This document shows, in pieces, positions 16,764 to 28,392 of a stretch of DNA of 64,000 bases. The first letter of the stretch is position 1, and the number at the start of each line of letters is the position of its first letter. The notes below the pieces were generated by a model. The model was not told where the DNA came from and made no database searches. It was given only the letters and a program-made list of their open reading frames with translations. Made by a program: the position numbers and the translations under genes. This DNA is from Streptomyces sp. WMMC940 (GTDB taxonomy: Bacteria; Actinomycetota; Actinomycetes; Streptomycetales; Streptomycetaceae), in assembly GCF_027460265.1 (NCBI RefSeq), contig NZ_JAPZBC010000001.1, positions 5,870,001 through 5,934,000 on the forward strand. The letters are read 5' to 3'.

Positions 16764-17077
16764 GTCGTGCCGGGCAGGATGGTTCGGGGGTGTCGTCACC
16801 TCCGGCGTTCCGGGCGGCCGGCGCGAGTCCGGGGCCTGTGGCGCACCCCGCGGCGCCCCGGCGGGAATCCGGCGGTGCCGCACCCCGGGCGGCGGACCGT
16901 CCGCCCGGTGGGCCGGGCGAGCCGGACGGCCCGGACCCGGTCGGTCGAGGCGCCGCCGCCCGAACGGCGGTACGGGGCGGCGTGAACCGGTCCGCCGGGG
17001 GCAATGGGGCACGACGGCAGCGGTGTTGGGTCTGGTGCCGCTGGGGCGCACAGGGTGGAATGTGTCCGCGCTCACCG

Positions 17078-17103
17078 CGTGATCGTCACCCGTGATCGTC
17101 ACC
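17078..17103 (+). repeat. Tandem 13-bp direct repeat ahead of the S15 peptidase
   Basis: Two perfect adjacent copies of CGTGATCGTCACC (17078-17090, 17091-17103), each containing a near-palindrome GTGATCGTCAC, ending 12 bases before the ribosome binding site. It is the only recognisable element in the 16764-17126 gap, which holds no gene. It could be a dimeric regulator site. Confidence 0.5.
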
Positions 17104-17126
17104 AACCCCGGCCCTGGAGGGCACGA

Positions 17127-19082
17127 ATGGCGAGATCCACCCGAACAGGCGCGGCCCACAAGGCGCGTGCGCGCACGGCATCCCGATGGGGCACGGCCGC
17201 GCTGGCCGTGTCGCTGCTGTCGGCGCTGCCCGCACCGGCGGCCCGGGCGGACGACCCGGCGCTGAGCATCGTGGGCAACCGGACCCAGCCCGTGTTCTCC
17301 CGCGCCGACGCCGTCCATCAGCAGGTCGACATCGAGACCGAGGTGGACAGCGACGGCAACGGCCGGCGCGACACGGTACGGATGAGGATCCTGCGTCCCA
17401 AGGAGACCGACGCGGGGCTGAAGGTCGCCACCATCGTCGAGGCCAGCCCCTACTGGGCGGGCGGCAACGACGTCCGCAACCACGACGTCGACGTGGACGT
17501 GGACGGTCTGCCTCCGCGCGGCCGGCTCACCGGGGACGAGCGGGTCCCCGGGCTGGTGACCCCGTACGAGGAGCCGGGATCCGCCGGACTGTCCGCCTCG
17601 TCGGTGCCCTGGTCCGGTTACACGGACAACTACTTCCTCCCGCGCGGCTACGCGGTCGCGCAGGTCGACAGCCTCGGCACGGGCGGCTCGACCGGCTGCC
17701 CGACCTCGGGCGGCCGCAACGAGACGCTCGGCGCGAAGGCCGCCGTCGACTGGCTGAACGGCCGCGCCCGCGGCTGGGACCCCGACGGCCGGCCCGTGGG
17801 TGCCGCCTGGTCGACGGGCGACACGGCGATGATGGGCATCTCGTACAACGGCACCCTGCCGACGGCCGTCGCCACGACCGGGGTAGAGGGACTCAAGGCC
17901 ATCGTGCCGATCTCGGGGATCTCGTCCTGGTACGACTACTACCGCGCGGGAGGCGGTGTGGTGGCGCCCGGCGGCTACCAGGGCGAGGACGCCGACGTCC
18001 TCGCGAAGTACGTGCACACCCGCGCCGACCGGGAGGTCTGCCGGCCCGTCATCGACCGGCTCACCGCCGAACAGGACCGGGTGACGGGGGACTTCACCCC
18101 CTTCTGGAAGGAGCGGGACTACCTCCGCGACGTCGGCAGGATCAAGGCGGGTGTCTTCCTCGTCCACGGAGGCAACGACTGGAACGTGAAGACGCGGCAC
18201 TTCGGGCGGTTGTGGGAGGCGCTGAAGAGCCACGGCGTCCCGCGGAAGCTGTGGCTCCATCAGGCGGGCCACGTCAACCCGATGCCGCTGCGCATGGAGG
18301 AGTGGCTCGACCAGCTGCACCAGTGGTTCGACCACTGGCTGTACGGGCTGGACAACGGCGCACTCACCGCACCGGCCGTCGAGGTCGAGCAGTCGGACTT
18401 CAGCTGGCGGCGGCAGTCCGACTGGCCCGCGCGCGGCACCCGTGACGTCAGACTGTGGCTGACCGAGGGCGGGCTCTCGCCGTTGCCGGGCAGGCCGGTG
18501 CGGCAGCAGGCGACCGACCGGGGCCGCACCGTACCCGCCGAACAGCTGGTGACGGACCCCGGTGCGGCACGGCCCGACCGGCTCGCCTACACCACCCGCC
18601 CGCTGCCGGCCGATCTGAGGCTCAACGGCACTCCGGAGATGTCGGTACGCGCCTCGCTCGACGGTTCGTCGCCGTACGTGACCGCGCTGCTGGTCGACTA
18701 CGGCACCGACACCCGGGCGACGGCCGGCACCGTCGCGGACACCACGCAGCAGGTCTGCTACGGCGAGGGCATCCCCGGGGACACCGGATGCGCCTACCGC
18801 ACCCGCCACCGCACCGAGACCGCCGACTTCAAGATCGTCTCGCGAGGCTGGCTGGACATCCGCAACCGGGACTCCATCGAGCGGCAGAGCACGGTCGTCG
18901 AGGGCCGCGAGTACCGGCTGGAGTGGGCGATGCAGCCCCAGGACCACGTCTTCAAGAAGGGGCACCGGCTGGGAGTCGTGCTGATCTCGACCGACCACGA
19001 CCACACCCTGCGCCACCCGGCCGGGACGGAACTCGCCGTCCGGGCCGGTATCAGCAGCGTCACCCTGCCGGTCGCGCCGTAG
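17127..19082 (+). CDS. Secreted Xaa-Pro dipeptidyl-peptidase (S15 / CocE-NonD)
   Basis: A 651-residue secreted alpha/beta hydrolase of peptidase family S15 that removes X-Pro dipeptides from peptide N-termini. A long Sec-type signal (residues 1-~39, cleavage near ARA-DD) precedes the catalytic domain. The triad is visible: nucleophile Ser239 in GISYNG, Asp351 in HGGNDWN, His382 in QAGHVNP. The C-terminal ~200 residues are the jelly-roll domain of the CocE/NonD family. The ATG at 17127 follows GGAGGG. It stands alone between terminators and the convergent thioesterase. Length and motifs fit the Streptomyces enzymes. Confidence 0.92.
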   Translation: MARSTRTGAAHKARARTASRWGTAALAVSLLSALPAPAARADDPALSIVGNRTQPVFSRADAVHQQVDIETEVDSDGNGRRDTVRMRILRPKETDAGLKVATIVEASPYWAGGNDVRNHDVDVDVDGLPPRGRLTGDERVPGLVTPYEEPGSAGLSASSVPWSGYTDNYFLPRGYAVAQVDSLGTGGSTGCPTSGGRNETLGAKAAVDWLNGRARGWDPDGRPVGAAWSTGDTAMMGISYNGTLPTAVATTGVEGLKAIVPISGISSWYDYYRAGGGVVAPGGYQGEDADVLAKYVHTRADREVCRPVIDRLTAEQDRVTGDFTPFWKERDYLRDVGRIKAGVFLVHGGNDWNVKTRHFGRLWEALKSHGVPRKLWLHQAGHVNPMPLRMEEWLDQLHQWFDHWLYGLDNGALTAPAVEVEQSDFSWRRQSDWPARGTRDVRLWLTEGGLSPLPGRPVRQQATDRGRTVPAEQLVTDPGAARPDRLAYTTRPLPADLRLNGTPEMSVRASLDGSSPYVTALLVDYGTDTRATAGTVADTTQQVCYGEGIPGDTGCAYRTRHRTETADFKIVSRGWLDIRNRDSIERQSTVVEGREYRLEWAMQPQDHVFKKGHRLGVVLISTDHDHTLRHPAGTELAVRAGISSVTLPVAP

Positions 19083-19097
19083 CACCGCGGGCGCGCG

Positions 19098-19589
19098 TCA
19101 GCCGTTCGCCCCCGGGACGTGATCCGCGTCCTGGGGGCGGACGTCCCTCAGCAGGCAGGTCAGCCGGGCCGTGCAGACCCGCTTGTCCTGCTCGTCGGTG
19201 ATCACGATCTCGTAGGTGGCGGTGGAGCGGCCCCGGTGCACCGGCGTCGCCACGCCCGTGACCTGCCCGGAGCGCACACCCCGGTGGTGCGTGCAGTTGA
19301 GGTCCACACCGACGGCGATCCTCGAGCTGCCGCCGTGCAGCATCGACCCGACCGACCCGAGGGTCTCGGCCAGCACCGCGGACGCCCCGCCGTGCAGCAG
19401 CCCGTACGGCTGGGTGTTGCCCTCGACCGGCATCGTGCCGACGACGCGCTCCGCGGAGGCCTCGACGATGCGCACACCCATCCGGTTGCCGAGGGTCCCC
19501 GCCGAGAACAGCGCGGGCAGGTCGACACCGAGTGCGGCGTACTCGTCGATGACCTCCTGCGGGAACTTCACCGTCGTCTGCTCACCCAT
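19098..19589 (-). CDS. Hotdog-fold thioesterase (PaaI family)
   Basis: A 163-residue single hotdog domain. The helix entry QPYGLLHGGASAVLAET carries the HGG motif typical of PaaI-type acyl-CoA thioesterases, and DLNCTHHRGVRSGQVTGVATPVHRG is the following strand. These enzymes hydrolyse aryl- or acyl-CoA thioesters in the cytoplasm; the physiological substrate is unknown. The gene is convergent with the S15 peptidase and is 60 bases downstream of the oxidoreductase gene on the same strand, so it may be read with it. Confidence 0.88.
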   Translation of the reverse strand: MGEQTTVKFPQEVIDEYAALGVDLPALFSAGTLGNRMGVRIVEASAERVVGTMPVEGNTQPYGLLHGGASAVLAETLGSVGSMLHGGSSRIAVGVDLNCTHHRGVRSGQVTGVATPVHRGRSTATYEIVITDEQDKRVCTARLTCLLRDVRPQDADHVPGANG

Positions 19590-19649
19590 GGCCGGCTCCG
19601 ATCGTCGTGCGTCTCTGGTGTCCTGGGGATCCGTCGCCTGAGCGGACGC

Positions 19650-21929
<2,280 letters not shown>

Positions 21930-22025
21930 CGTGCTCCCTTTCGAGCGCGGACGAGAGGACGTGCTGAACATCGTCGATCCTGTCACGTGCCCGGAGCGGC
22001 CGGACCCCGGCGGCCGTGGGCGGCT

Positions 22026-22048
22026 TTGTCGGTGGTCCGTGGCAGGAT
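22026..22048 (+). promoter_or_regulatory. DNA-damage (RecA-NDp/PafBC-type) promoter of polA
   Basis: TTGTCGGTG (22026-22034), eight bases, then CAGGAT (22043-22048), matching the consensus TTGTCRGTG-N8-TAnnnT except for the first base of the -10. The -10 ends exactly seven bases before the GTG at 22056. Confidence 0.6.
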
Positions 22049-22055
22049 CGTGTCC

Positions 22056-24770
22056 GTGGCTGAGACAGCATCGAGGAAGACCTCAGAGGAAACCCGTCCC
22101 CGCCTGCTCCTCATGGACGGGCACTCGCTGGCGTACCGGGCGTTCTTCGCGCTGCCCGCGGAGAACTTCACGACCGCGAGCGGCCAGACGACGAACGCGA
22201 TCTACGGCTTCGCGTCGATGCTGGCGAACACGCTCCGCGACGAGGCGCCCACGCACTTCGCCGTGGCCTTCGACGTGTCCCGCAAGACCTGGCGCTCCCA
22301 GGACTTCCCCGAGTACAAGGCCAACCGCTCCTCGACGCCGGACGAGTTCAAGGGCCAGGTCGAGCTGATCGGGGAACTGCTCGACACGATGAACGCGGTG
22401 CGGTTCGCCGTGGACGGGTTCGAGGCCGACGACATCATCGCGACCCTCGCCACCCGGGCCGAGGCCGCCGGCTTCGAGGTCCTGATCGTCACCGGCGACC
22501 GCGACTCCTTCCAGCTGGTCTCCGACCACGTCACCGTGCTGTACCCGACCAAGGGCGTCTCCGAGCTGACCCGCTTCACCCCGGAGAAGGTCCAGGAGAA
22601 GTACGGGCTGACCCCCTCCCAGTACCCGGACTTCGCCGCCCTCCGCGGCGACCCGTCCGACAACCTCCCGGGCATCCCCGGCGTCGGCGAGAAGACCGCC
22701 ACGAAGTGGATCAACCAGTTCGGCTCGTTCGCGGAGCTCGTGGAGCGGGCCGACGAGGTCAAGGGCAAGGTCGGCCAGGCGCTCCGGGACCATCTGGAGG
22801 CCGTCAAGCTCAACCGTCACCTGACGGAACTGGTCCGTGACGTGGAGCTGCCGAAGTCCGTCGGCGACCTCGAGCGCGCCCCCTACGACCGGACCGCGCT
22901 GAAGGGCTTCCTGGAGGTCCTGGAGATCCGCAACCCGAGCCTGCGCGAGCGGCTGCTCGCCGTGGACCCGGGCGCCGCCGAGGACGAGCCCCCGGCCCCG
23001 GCGGCCGGCGTGGAGCTCGACGGCAGCGTGCTCGGCGCGGGCGAACTGGCCCCCTGGCTGGAGCGGCACGGCGCCCAGCCCCTCGGTCTCGCCACGGTCG
23101 CCGCCTGGGCGCTGGGCGTCGGCAGCGTCAGCGAGATCGCTCTCGCGGCCGCCGGGGGAGCGGCGGCCTGGTTCGACACGACCCAGCTCGACGAGGCCGA
23201 CGAGCGTGCCTTCGCCTCCTGGGTCTCCGACCCGGACCGCCCCAAGGTCGTGCACGGCGCGAAGGAGGCACTGCGGGTCTTCCCCGAGCACGGCTGGGAC
23301 ATCCGGGGCATCACGATGGACACGGCCCTGGCCGCCTACCTGGTGAAGCCCGGGCGCCGGTCCTTCGCGCTGGACGCCCTCTCCGTCGAGTACCTCCACC
23401 GCGAGCTGGCCCCCGCCGCCGCCGACGGGCAGCTGGCCTTCGGCGCGGAGGACGAGCAGGCCGAGGCCGACGCGCTGATGGCGCAGGCCCGCGCGGTCCT
23501 CGACCTGGGCGAGGCCTTCGGCGGGCGGCTCGGAGAGGTCGGCGCCGGCGAGCTGCTGCACGACATGGAACTGCCCACGTCACTGCTGCTGGCCAGGATG
23601 GAGCGGCACGGCATCTCGGCCGACCGGGCCCATCTCGAGGCCATGGAGCAGCAGTTCGCGGGAGCCGTGCAGCAGGCGGTGAAGGAGGCCCATGCCTCCG
23701 TGGGCCACGAGTTCAACCTCGGTTCGCCCAAGCAGCTCCAGGAGGTCTTCTTCGGGGAGCTCAACCTCCCCAAGACCAAGAAGACCAAGACCGGTTACAC
23801 GACCGACGCCGACGCGCTGGCCTGGCTCGCGAACCAGACCGACCACGAGCTGCCCGTCATCATGCTCCGCCACCGCGAGCAGGCCCGGCTGCGCTCCACC
23901 GTCGAGGGCCTCATCAAGACCATCGCCGCGGACGGCCGGATCCACACCACCTTCAGCCAGACCGTCGCCGCGACCGGACGGCTCTCCTCCACCGACCCGA
24001 ACCTGCAGAACGTGCCGGTGCGCACGGACGAGGGCCGGGCGATCCGCCGCGGCTTCGTCGTCGGCGAGGGCTTCGAGTCCCTGATGACCGCCGACTACAG
24101 CCAGATCGAACTGCGCGTCATGGCCCACCTCTCGGAGGACGAGGGCCTGATCGAGGCGTTCACCTCGGGCGAGGACCTGCACACGACCGTGGCCTCCCAG
24201 GTCTTCGCCGTCGAACGGTCCGCGGTCGACGCGGAGATGCGCCGCAAGATCAAGGCGATGTCGTACGGACTGGCCTACGGCCTCTCCGCCTTCGGCCTCA
24301 GCCAGCAGTTGAACATCGAGGCGGCCGAGGCGCGGGCCCTGATGGACACCTACTTCGAGCGGTTCGGCGGCGTCCGCGACTATCTGCGCCGCGTCGTGGA
24401 CGAGGCGCGCGCCACGGGCTACACGGCGACGATGTTCGGCCGCCGGCGCTATCTCCCGGACCTCAACAGCGACAACCGCCAGCGCCGTGAGGCGGCCGAG
24501 CGCATGGCGCTGAACGCGCCGATCCAGGGCACGGCGGCGGACATCGTCAAGATGGCGATGCTGCGGGTGGACGCGGCGCTGCGGGAGGCGGGCCTCACCT
24601 CGCGGATGCTGCTCCAGGTCCACGACGAAATCGTTCTGGAGATCGCCCCGGGCGAGCGCGAGCGGGTCGAGGAACTCGTCCGCCGCGAGATGCCCGCGGC
24701 GGCGGAACTGCGCGCACCGCTCGACGTCTCGGTGGGGGTGGGCCCGGACTGGGAGTCCGCCGCGCACTGA
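22056..24770 (+). CDS. polA: DNA polymerase I
   Basis: A 904-residue family A polymerase for Okazaki-fragment processing and repair synthesis. Residues 1-~300 are the 5'-nuclease domain (LLLMDGHSLAYRAFFALP, DDIIATLA, VTGDRDSFQL). The middle 3'-5' exonuclease domain looks dead: the DxE pair of motif I reads FDTT at 373-376, lacking the catalytic Glu, and the second acidic motif is absent. The polymerase domain is intact with Asp680 in DYSQIELR and His856-Asp857-Glu858 in motif C. The GTG at 22056 is preferred over 22050 because the protein would begin VAETAS and because the damage-type promoter ends seven bases upstream, a leaderless arrangement. The open frame continues far upstream but only antisense to the oxidoreductase. 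Confidence 0.96.
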   Translation: MAETASRKTSEETRPRLLLMDGHSLAYRAFFALPAENFTTASGQTTNAIYGFASMLANTLRDEAPTHFAVAFDVSRKTWRSQDFPEYKANRSSTPDEFKGQVELIGELLDTMNAVRFAVDGFEADDIIATLATRAEAAGFEVLIVTGDRDSFQLVSDHVTVLYPTKGVSELTRFTPEKVQEKYGLTPSQYPDFAALRGDPSDNLPGIPGVGEKTATKWINQFGSFAELVERADEVKGKVGQALRDHLEAVKLNRHLTELVRDVELPKSVGDLERAPYDRTALKGFLEVLEIRNPSLRERLLAVDPGAAEDEPPAPAAGVELDGSVLGAGELAPWLERHGAQPLGLATVAAWALGVGSVSEIALAAAGGAAAWFDTTQLDEADERAFASWVSDPDRPKVVHGAKEALRVFPEHGWDIRGITMDTALAAYLVKPGRRSFALDALSVEYLHRELAPAAADGQLAFGAEDEQAEADALMAQARAVLDLGEAFGGRLGEVGAGELLHDMELPTSLLLARMERHGISADRAHLEAMEQQFAGAVQQAVKEAHASVGHEFNLGSPKQLQEVFFGELNLPKTKKTKTGYTTDADALAWLANQTDHELPVIMLRHREQARLRSTVEGLIKTIAADGRIHTTFSQTVAATGRLSSTDPNLQNVPVRTDEGRAIRRGFVVGEGFESLMTADYSQIELRVMAHLSEDEGLIEAFTSGEDLHTTVASQVFAVERSAVDAEMRRKIKAMSYGLAYGLSAFGLSQQLNIEAAEARALMDTYFERFGGVRDYLRRVVDEARATGYTATMFGRRRYLPDLNSDNRQRREAAERMALNAPIQGTAADIVKMAMLRVDAALREAGLTSRMLLQVHDEIVLEIAPGERERVEELVRREMPAAAELRAPLDVSVGVGPDWESAAH

Positions 24771-24810
24771 CGCAGCCGGTGCGGGCGTCCCGGGCCGGTA
24801 CGGGTGACGG

Positions 24811-24845
24811 GTCCCGCCGGACGAAAGCGCACCGCCCGGCGGGAC
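24811..24845 (+). terminator. Terminator candidate after polA
   Basis: A 10-bp perfect stem (24811-24820 and 24836-24845) with a 15-base loop, 41 bases after the polA stop. Confidence 0.5.
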
Positions 24846-24846
24846 T

Positions 24847-25060
24847 GGCGCCCGCCGGGCGGTCCGAAGGTGGCTCGGTGGGTTCGTGTCCGTTCGGCGA
24901 GGGCGTGTGGGACGCGGCGTGTGCCCTGCGTGGATGTCCCCTGTGGTGGGCGCCCGTGCGGGTGTGGGCGCGACGCCCGCGTTCGTCCGTGAGGCGGTGG
25001 GCGCCCGCCGGGCGGTCCGAAGGTGGCTCGGTGGGTTCGTGTCCGTTCGGCGAGGGCGTG
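24847..25060. repeat. Perfect 61-bp direct repeat, 153 bp apart
   Basis: Positions 24847-24907 and 25000-25060 are identical over 61 bases. They lie in the 482-bp gap 24771-25252 between polA and the convergent DUF4184 gene, a region with no convincing gene on either strand. The copies do not extend into the intervening 92 bases. Origin is unclear: a short segmental duplication or a degenerate mobile repeat. Confidence 0.85.
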
Positions 25061-25252
25061 CCGGCGGCTGCCCGTGCCGGCCGGCCCGCCCTCGGCCGTC
25101 CGTCCGCGTCAGGCGTTCCCGCGCGGGCGGCGCGGCGCGGGGTGAGGGCTCCCCCCGACGAGAGGCCGCCGTCTCCGCGTTCGGGCCTCCCCGGGCTCCG
25201 ACGCGGGGGCCCGCCGGGCGGCACCCCTCAGGACAAGCCCGTACGGCACCCG

Positions 25253-26101
25253 TCAGGACACGCCCGCATGCTCCCGGGCGGGCGCCTCTTCCAGGCTCGC
25301 GCCGCGGCGTGACCACAACCGGACCGCCGCGCCGTACAGCACGACCCCCAGCGCGAGCCCCGCCCCCGCCCCGAAGCACGCGGTCGGGATGATGTCGAGC
25401 GGCGTGTCGATCCGGCCCCAGTGCTCGTACCAGCGCACGCAGCGATGCACCGTTCCCGCGAGGACGCACAGCGTGAGCAGCGCCACGGCGGCCCACCGTC
25501 CGCGCCGGCCCAGCGACGGCACGGGCACCGGCCCGGTGCGCCCCGGGGTGCGCTTCCACGCGGACGCCGCGAACCAGCCCAACGCCACCAGCGCCACGAT
25601 CGAACTCCCGTACTGCGTGTACGTGTAGAGGGGGAATCCCGCGAGGGATTCGGCCAGCACCGGCAGCGCCCGCGTGCCCCAGCGGTCGAAGTGCGTGAAC
25701 GCGTCCCAGACCACGTGCGTCGCCGCCCCGATCACCGCCGAGACCCAGAACCACAGCGCCAGCGACGCCCGCGTCCGGTCCTGCGGGGCGTCGCCGCGCA
25801 CCAGGGCGTGGGCGCGCGCCTGCAGGTGCCGCGGCAGCAGGGCCAGCAGCGGTTCACGCACCATCAGCCAGATCCCCACCAGTCCCGCCGCGATGACGAC
25901 GTCGACCGTGAGCACCCCCAGCGGACCGTGCGTCACGTCGCCGAACCACATCGCCTCCGGCAGCACACTCGCCGCGAAGTACGTCATGTCGGGTGCGAAC
26001 GAACCCGCGACCAATGCCGACGCGACCAGCGGTCCCCGGGCTGTACCGTTCCTGCGGATGCCGGGCAGGACCGCCGCGGCGTGGCTGAGCGTGAATGGCA
26101 T
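25253..26101 (-). CDS. DUF4184 family membrane protein
   Basis: A 282-residue polytopic membrane protein. The N-terminus MPFTLSHAAAVLP and the HVVWDAFTHFDRWG segment are characteristic of DUF4184. About seven hydrophobic helices can be counted. The conserved His residues (THVVWD, FTH) resemble the metal-dependent membrane hydrolase arrangement of YdjM/LexA-induced proteins, but no activity is established. The start at 26101 is preceded by GGGGGAGG. It is divergent from the secreted transglycosylase gene. Confidence 0.85.
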   Translation of the reverse strand: MPFTLSHAAAVLPGIRRNGTARGPLVASALVAGSFAPDMTYFAASVLPEAMWFGDVTHGPLGVLTVDVVIAAGLVGIWLMVREPLLALLPRHLQARAHALVRGDAPQDRTRASLALWFWVSAVIGAATHVVWDAFTHFDRWGTRALPVLAESLAGFPLYTYTQYGSSIVALVALGWFAASAWKRTPGRTGPVPVPSLGRRGRWAAVALLTLCVLAGTVHRCVRWYEHWGRIDTPLDIIPTACFGAGAGLALGVVLYGAAVRLWSRRGASLEEAPAREHAGVS

Positions 26102-26324
26102 GGTGCCTCCCCCGTGAGACCGTGTTCGAGCGATGCGGCCCAGTATGCGGGAACCCGGCCGGGCGCCGTGTGAACCGGACGGCCCTGTGCCGTCTGTGGA
26201 CACGGGGTGAACACCGGGCGCGAGCGGCCGGGGTGACTGTTCTGCGGCACGGGGAGTTGCCGTAGTGTCGCACGGGACGTTGCGCGGGGAGCGGAACGGC
26301 CGCCTATGGGGAGGGATCAGGGGT

Positions 26325-28064
26325 ATGGCAGCGCAATTCGGCCGCCGGCTGCGCAAGGGGGCCACCACGACAGCGGTGGCGGCGGTCGCGGTGGCCGCGC
26401 TCTCCGCGTCGCAGGCGCCGGGTGTCGCGCCCACCGCCACCGGCGGCGACGCGCAGTCCTCCGGGTCCACCCCGCCGTCCGGCTCCTCGGCGACCGGCAA
26501 CTCCCCCTACTTCACGGACCTGCCACCGCTGAACAGCCCCAACAAGCCGGGCGCGTCGCCCCATCTGCCCGTCGTCGGCCCGGCGGAGTCCGGTATTCCG
26601 GCCACGGTGCTGGCCGCGTACAAGCAGGCCGAGCAGGCCCTCGCCGCGAGCGACCCCGGCTGCAGGATCCCCTGGCAGCTGCTGGCCGCGATAGGCAAGG
26701 TCGAGTCCGGCCAGGCACGTGGCGGCCGGGTCGACGCCAACGGCACGACCTTCTCCCCGATCCTCGGCCCGGTGCTGAACGGTGTCGGGTTCGCCAACAT
26801 CTCCGACACCGACAACGGCGCCTACGACGGCGACCGCACGCACGACCGCGCCGTCGGCCCGATGCAGTTCATCCCGTCCACCTGGGCCACCTGGGGCCAG
26901 GACGCCAACAGCGACGGCCGCAAGGACCCGAACAACATCTACGACGCGGCCCTCGCCGCCGCGAAGTACCTCTGCGCCGGCGGCCGCGATCTGTCCGTCA
27001 AGGAGGACCTCGACAAGGCGATCCTGAGCTACAACCGCTCCCGGGAGTACCTGCGGACGGTTCTGTCCTGGTTCGAGTACTACAAGCGCGGCACGCACGA
27101 GGTCCCCGACGGCTCGGGAGTGCTGCCGGTCGACCGCAGCGACAGCGACTCCGCCGGGTCGGGCACCACGCCGGCCGCGCCGGGTGTCACCCCCGGCCCG
27201 TCGCCCTCCCCCTCGAACCCCGGTGGTTCGACCGGGAGCCCCAAGCCCCCCTCGGACCCGTCGAAGCCGGGTACCGGCACGCCGTCCCCGGGCCCGACGA
27301 CGCCGACCGTCCCGACGCCGACCGTCCCGACGCCGACACCGAAGCCGACGCCGACCCCTCCGCCCGCCGTGACGGTGTTCGCCATCGAGAACGCGGGCGA
27401 CGGGCGTCCCACCGCCGTCGCCGGCGAGGAATTCGCCGTCCTGCCCAAGGTCCGGGCGAAGAACCGCTCGGGCCAGTCGGTCGTCGGAGCCGACCTCGTC
27501 TTCGAGATCGTCGGCGCGACCGACGCCCGGTTCGCCGGCAACCGCACCACCGCGGTCGTGCGCACCGGCGAGGGCGGCGTCGCCGTCGCACCCGCGCTGA
27601 AGGCCGGTGAGAAGACCGGCGACTTCACCATCCGCGTCACCGTCGCCGGACGTGCCCTGCCCCGGCTCGACTGCACCGCGACCGTCACCGACCGCCGGGC
27701 CGACGCCCTCGTCCGGACCGGCGACAAGGAGCTGACCGCCGCGCCGTCCTCCGAGTTCGCCGACGCGGTCGAGGTCAAGGCCACGTTCAAGGGCGAGGCG
27801 GCCGCGGGTGTGGCGGTCACGGCCACGATGGTCACCTCGGACGAAGACCCGGCCGAGAACACCGGTGGGCCGTACTTCAAGGGCGCCCAGGACGAGCGGG
27901 TCCGCACCCTCACGCTGAGGACCGGAGCCGACGGCCTGCTGGTGCTGCCGGACATCTTCTCGGACGAGCTGTCCGGCGCCTTCCTGCTGCGTCTGACGAC
28001 CGAGGGCGGCGCCACGCTGACCGTCGAACTGAAGGTCGCCGCCCCCGAGGCCCCGCCCGCCTGA
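26325..28064 (+). CDS. Secreted lytic transglycosylase-like protein with Ig-type tail
   Basis: A 579-residue exported protein. Residues 1-~35 are a signal segment. Residues ~95-260 form a lysozyme-like transglycosylase domain: IPWQLLAAIGKVESGQ with the catalytic Glu, GPMQFIPSTWATWG and the ILSYNRSREYLRTVL end. A Pro/Thr/Ser linker with PTVPTPTVP repeats follows (about 290-365), then about 200 residues of predicted beta-sandwich resembling bacterial Ig-like domains. It should cleave peptidoglycan glycan strands at the cell wall; the tail may bind the wall. The ATG at 26325 follows GGATCAGGGG. A TAGTGT element at 26263-26268 may be its -10. Confidence 0.88.
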   Translation: MAAQFGRRLRKGATTTAVAAVAVAALSASQAPGVAPTATGGDAQSSGSTPPSGSSATGNSPYFTDLPPLNSPNKPGASPHLPVVGPAESGIPATVLAAYKQAEQALAASDPGCRIPWQLLAAIGKVESGQARGGRVDANGTTFSPILGPVLNGVGFANISDTDNGAYDGDRTHDRAVGPMQFIPSTWATWGQDANSDGRKDPNNIYDAALAAAKYLCAGGRDLSVKEDLDKAILSYNRSREYLRTVLSWFEYYKRGTHEVPDGSGVLPVDRSDSDSAGSGTTPAAPGVTPGPSPSPSNPGGSTGSPKPPSDPSKPGTGTPSPGPTTPTVPTPTVPTPTPKPTPTPPPAVTVFAIENAGDGRPTAVAGEEFAVLPKVRAKNRSGQSVVGADLVFEIVGATDARFAGNRTTAVVRTGEGGVAVAPALKAGEKTGDFTIRVTVAGRALPRLDCTATVTDRRADALVRTGDKELTAAPSSEFADAVEVKATFKGEAAAGVAVTATMVTSDEDPAENTGGPYFKGAQDERVRTLTLRTGADGLLVLPDIFSDELSGAFLLRLTTEGGATLTVELKVAAPEAPPA

Positions 28065-28100
28065 GCTGCCGGCCTGCCCGGCGGCCCGCCCCGGACCAGC

Positions 28101-28130
28101 GTCCCTCCGCGCGGATCCCATCGGAGGGAC
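28101..28130 (+). terminator. Terminator after the transglycosylase gene
   Basis: Perfect 9-bp stem GTCCCTCCG / CGGAGGGAC with a 12-base loop, 36 bases after the stop. Confidence 0.65.
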
Positions 28131-28236
28131 GGTGTCGTGTGCGGTGCGACGTGTTCTCATCTCGACGCCCCGTTGCTACGGTGCCCCCGCCCGCTGTTCT
28201 GACGCTTATTCAGATCGCGTACCCGGGAGGCCGACC

Positions 28237-28374
28237 ATGCGCGCCCTCGCCGCCGCCGCCGTCGGGCTGGCCCCGGTGCTGCTCGTCGTGCTGCTCATCG
28301 CCGTGCTCGACGTCCCGCCCGGGAAGACCTCGCCCAGACCGCTCCTCACCACCGTCCCCGGCCCCAAGAAGTAG
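28237..28374 (+). CDS. Small single-pass membrane protein, 45 residues
   Basis: A 45-residue protein: residues 2-26 are a hydrophobic helix (ALAAAAVGLAPVLLVVLLIAVLD is the core, given here only in outline), followed by a Pro/Lys-rich tail ending PGPKK. The start at 28237 has GGGAGG six bases upstream. The gene is 18 bases before the DUF3068 gene and probably co-transcribed, so the peptide may be a small partner of that membrane protein. Small size makes the call less certain, but the start signal, hydrophobic profile and operon position are consistent. Confidence 0.6.
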   Translation: MRALAAAAVGLAPVLLVVLLIAVLDVPPGKTSPRPLLTTVPGPKK

Positions 28375-28392
28375 TCGGGAGGAGCAGCCGTC

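Noticed and set aside
23580..25754. A 724-codon leftward open frame over polA and the repeat region
   Set aside because: It is Arg/Pro/Gly-rich shadow sequence typical of high-GC DNA, antisense to well-supported polA and partly to the DUF4184 gene in another frame.
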